Assembly (NCBI GenBank): GCA_041653935.1 | Contig: JBAZEO010000001.1 | Coordinates: 868,001 to 932,000, forward strand | Length of the DNA stretch: 64,000 nt | DNA from: JAYEHL01 sp041653935 | GTDB taxonomy: Bacteria > Chloroflexota > Dehalococcoidia > E44-bin15 | Reading direction: 5' to 3' | Shown here: one piece after another, positions 62,040 to 64,000 of the stretch | How the letters are laid out: every line of letters starts with the position of its first letter | How positions within the stretch are numbered: the stretch's first letter is position 1 | Position numbers and translations under genes: made by a program | Notes under the pieces: generated by a model | What the model saw: the letters and a program-made list of their open reading frames with translations, nothing else | Databases searched by the model: none | Told to the model about the DNA's origin: nothing

Positions 62040-62432
62040 TTATACTTTGAAATCGGTGAATTCGGCTATCTTCTTGCAGAATTCGGTCGTCGGTTGGCTG
62101 GGTTTGTAGACCTGCAGCGGGATCAGCTTCTTCAAGTTTCCGGTGAGCTTTATGTGGCGTTTGATATAGCCGCGCATGCCCACGGACCAGTCGTTCAGTA
62201 CCAGTATCTTGTAGGCATATTCGGCGGGCATGGACATATCCACGTCGGCGCCGTCGACGAATCCGTTCTGAATGATTCCCTTGTTCATCGCCATCTTGAC
62301 CTCGGCCTTGGCCGTCTTCACGGTAAGGTTCACCGTCACGCTGGTCAGGGAGTCAGGCATTTTAAGATCTCCAGCAGTCTTGTACAGCTCGGTTACCTTG
62401 CCGAACCACTCGTCTGATAAAAATTCAACCAT
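62040..62432 (-). CDS. SCP2 sterol-carrier-domain protein
   Basis: This 130-aa single SCP2 domain forms a hydrophobic tunnel for sterols or fatty acyl groups. MVEFLSDEWFGKVTELYK at the N-terminus and the C-terminal GNLKKLIPLQVYKP helix match bacterial SCP2 proteins. The ATG at 62432 has GGAGGG seven bases upstream; the longer frame does not. It precedes the BaiCD-like reductase by 33 bases, so the two likely form an operon, terminated at 59877-59901. Confidence 0.85.
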   Translation of the reverse strand: MVEFLSDEWFGKVTELYKTAGDLKMPDSLTSVTVNLTVKTAKAEVKMAMNKGIIQNGFVDGADVDMSMPAEYAYKILVLNDWSVGMRGYIKRHIKLTGNLKKLIPLQVYKPSQPTTEFCKKIAEFTDFKV

Positions 62433-62632
62433 TTTATCCCTCCTTAAACCATTGACTATTATCTTCAAACTGGAGAATAATGTACATCGACATTGAACGA
62501 ACAGAGATGACCGTTATATTTTGGACGGTCGCCGTTCTATAGTCAAGGGGCCCAAAGCGTTCACAATTCTACCCTTGGAGGGACGACTGGGATTGATTCC
62601 CATATATAATTAAAAAATTGAGGAGGGTGTGC

Positions 62633-63472
62633 ATGGACAAGAACAAGATCATCGCGCTGGTAGACACGTCGCCGGAGCTCGTGGGCAAGCATGACCGCCA
62701 AGGCTGGCTTAATCTTTTTTCAACTAATGCAATTGTGCAGGATCCTGTCGGGGCAGGACCCAACTGCAAGGGCAAGGACATGCGCAAGGGCAAGGACGCC
62801 CTGGGCCGCTTCTACGATATCTTCATCGGACCAAACACAATAAAGTTCGATGTGCACCAGGATATCGTCGTCGGCAACGAGATGGTGCGCGAGGTTTCCA
62901 TACATACCACACTGCCCAACGGCGCCATCACCATAGTGCACTGCTTCCTCCTCTACAAAGTCGTCGAGGAAGGAGGCCAGCTCAAGATAGAGGCACTGCG
63001 CGCCCACTGGAACTTCGGCAAGAACGCCATGGCCCTGATGAAGAACAACGGGGTCAAGGGCATGACCGGCTCCACCGTCCAGTTCAGCACCATGATCAAG
63101 GTGCAGGGCATGAAGCGCATCATGGAGTACATGGGAGCCATGTACAAGGGCATACTCAAAAAGGGCATCAAGGCCGCCAACGCCTTCGCCGCCGCCGTCA
63201 ACGCCAGGGACGAGGCCTCATTCACTAAATTGTTCGACACAGGCGCCGCCATCGAGTTCCCCGCGGGCAGCAAGGCCATCACCGCGGGCGATTTCCTCAA
63301 GGGGGCCGGCAAGGACGTCAAGGTGGAGATCAAGAACCTGCGCTCCGGCGGCTGGTTCACATCGGGTGCAGCCGATGTAACCATGGGCGGCAGCTCGAAG
63401 CACGGGGTGGTGTTCTTTGAGTTCAGCCCAAAGACAAAGAAGATAATCAACGCGCGGTTCTTCTGGAATTAG
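62633..63472 (+). CDS. Double NTF2-like (SnoaL/ketosteroid-isomerase-fold) protein
   Basis: This 279-aa protein appears to contain two NTF2-like cone domains. The first (about 1-130) shows ELVGKHDRQGWLNLFSTNAIVQDPVG and a GRFYDIFIGPNTIKFDVHQDIVVG strand; the second (about 175-279) shows AAVNARDEASFTKLFDTGAAIEFPAG. Such domains bind hydrophobic molecules and include steroid isomerases. No catalytic Asp pair can be confirmed. AGGAGG lies six bases before the ATG. It is divergent from the SCP2/reductase operon across a 200-bp gap in which I see no clear promoter. Confidence 0.7.
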   Translation: MDKNKIIALVDTSPELVGKHDRQGWLNLFSTNAIVQDPVGAGPNCKGKDMRKGKDALGRFYDIFIGPNTIKFDVHQDIVVGNEMVREVSIHTTLPNGAITIVHCFLLYKVVEEGGQLKIEALRAHWNFGKNAMALMKNNGVKGMTGSTVQFSTMIKVQGMKRIMEYMGAMYKGILKKGIKAANAFAAAVNARDEASFTKLFDTGAAIEFPAGSKAITAGDFLKGAGKDVKVEIKNLRSGGWFTSGAADVTMGGSSKHGVVFFEFSPKTKKIINARFFWN

Positions 63473-63473
63473 C

Positions 63474-63520
63474 TGGAAAGACCATGAGCGAGATGATTTA
63501 GCTCGCTCATGGTCTTTCCA
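63474..63520. terminator. 19-bp perfect inverted repeat after the NTF2-like gene
   Basis: TGGAAAGACCATGAGCGAG and its exact complement flank a nine-base loop, starting two bases after the stop codon. The stem is long and perfect but no T-run follows. It probably ends or stabilises the transcript. Confidence 0.55.
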
Positions 63521-63577
63521 AATGCATCGCAGTTCGCCATTAAGTAAAACGGCTTTAGTTATTTTATATTTTTTATA

Positions 63578-63606
63578 TTGATTACATACCCTTTTGGTAG
63601 TATAAT
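63578..63606 (+). promoter_or_regulatory. Promoter of the dockerin-type gene
   Basis: TTGATT and a perfect TATAAT are separated by 17 bp, in an AT-rich region, about 76 bases before the start codon. Confidence 0.7.
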
Positions 63607-63682
63607 TCTGCCACAGTTTATATAGAATAAAACTCTTACAGGTATAGAATTTATAAATTTTTTAGGGGGGAGTGGTAATGCG

Positions 63683-64000
63683 ATGAAGTTAGAACGAATA
63701 ACTGTAATACTGGTCATCGCCTCTTTGTTACTTACTTCGCTTTCTGCTTCAGTGATAAGCCTTCCCTCTACCTACGCTGACAACCCCGCAGACAATGGAA
63801 GTAAACTCCCCGGCGACATAAACTGCGACGGTGTCGTAAATATACTGGATTTCACAATGTTAAGGCTCATAATCCTGGGCAAGATACAGCCCAACAGCAA
63901 CAGCGATATCGATGGTAACGGCGTGCTGAACAATCTCGATTCTTCTGCTCTGCTTAGCTCGTTCTTTAGTAAATCATCTTCACCCCGCGGCGGTGGCGGA
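63683..64000 (+). CDS. Secreted dockerin-type protein (5' part, cut by window end)
   Basis: The first 106 codons are in the window and the frame is open at the edge. A signal peptide (1-32, with LLLTSLSASVISLPSTYA) is followed by a type I dockerin-like pair of calcium loops: PGDINCDGVVNILDFTMLR and DIDGNGVLNNLDSSALL. A Gly-rich stretch begins at the edge. Dockerins dock to cohesins; outside cellulosomes they occur in many secreted proteins of unknown function. GGGGGG lies upstream of the ATG. The downstream domain is not visible. Confidence 0.8.
   Translation, partial: MKLERITVILVIASLLLTSLSASVISLPSTYADNPADNGSKLPGDINCDGVVNILDFTMLRLIILGKIQPNSNSDIDGNGVLNNLDSSALLSSFFSKSSSPRGGGG

Noticed and set aside
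1..64000. CRISPR array, prophage or insertion sequence
   Set aside because: The repeats are dispersed without regular spacers. No transposase, integrase or phage structural gene was seen; the YqaJ gene alone is not enough to call a prophage.

Overview
The window looks like a chromosomal stretch from an anaerobic member of the Chloroflexota, most plausibly the class Dehalococcoidia. This is an inference from gene order and protein style. The order rpsB-tsf-pyrH-frr-uppS-cdsA-dxr-rseP-ispG-proS is bacterial core, EF-Ts is a short 173-aa form, IF2 is a short form, and many genes start with TTG or GTG. There are no phage structural genes, no transposase and no CRISPR array.

Layout: 0.5-2.3 kb holds small accessory genes (FmdB-like zinc ribbon, dtd, transglutaminase-like, TIGR04076-like). 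At 2.3-3.7 kb, ubiE and a nitroreductase read leftward. At 4.0-6.7 kb a nickel/cobalt ECF transporter (a fused M-N-Q protein plus a His-tailed ATPase) sits behind a promoter bracketed by two 16-bp palindromes. At 6.8-11.6 kb miaB-nadA-nadB-nadC forms a leftward NAD operon. After two small proteins and tRNA-Ser(GCT), 13.5-21.3 kb is the translation/isoprenoid operon. Then come HEAT, Smr, an isolated YqaJ nuclease, a 52-aa membrane protein and proS. At 25.6-30.8 kb lies nusA-ylxR-infB-rbfA-truB behind a terminator-like leader hairpin. At 31.8-35.5 kb an inositol-phospholipid cluster (ino1, PHP, GT4, CDP-alcohol transferase) follows. Leftward nfi, prfB (with a programmed frameshift) and a membrane-anchored metalloprotease come next, then rightward rpsP-khpA-rimM-rex.

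At 40.6-51.2 kb is the complete F1Fo ATP synthase operon, read leftward. It is interrupted between atpH and atpA by an AMP-forming acetyl-CoA synthetase and an OFA-type MFS transporter, and it has a small winged-helix-like gene between atpG and atpD. At 51.3-55.4 kb are a zinc-finger protein, a bifunctional-nuclease-domain protein, a pseudouridine synthase and a MacB/LolD-type ABC pair. At 55.7-57.8 kb is a MoxR/VWA pair. At 57.8-63.5 kb is a redox group that looks adapted to steroid- or lipid-like substrates: a KstD-like flavoprotein, a 2,4-dienoyl-CoA-reductase-like enzyme, an SCP2 protein and a double NTF2-like protein. The window ends inside a secreted dockerin-type protein.

The most distinctive genome-level feature is a family of multi-hairpin repeats (about 93-142 bp, at least eight copies). 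One copy lies in frame inside ubiE and adds about 36 residues to that protein.
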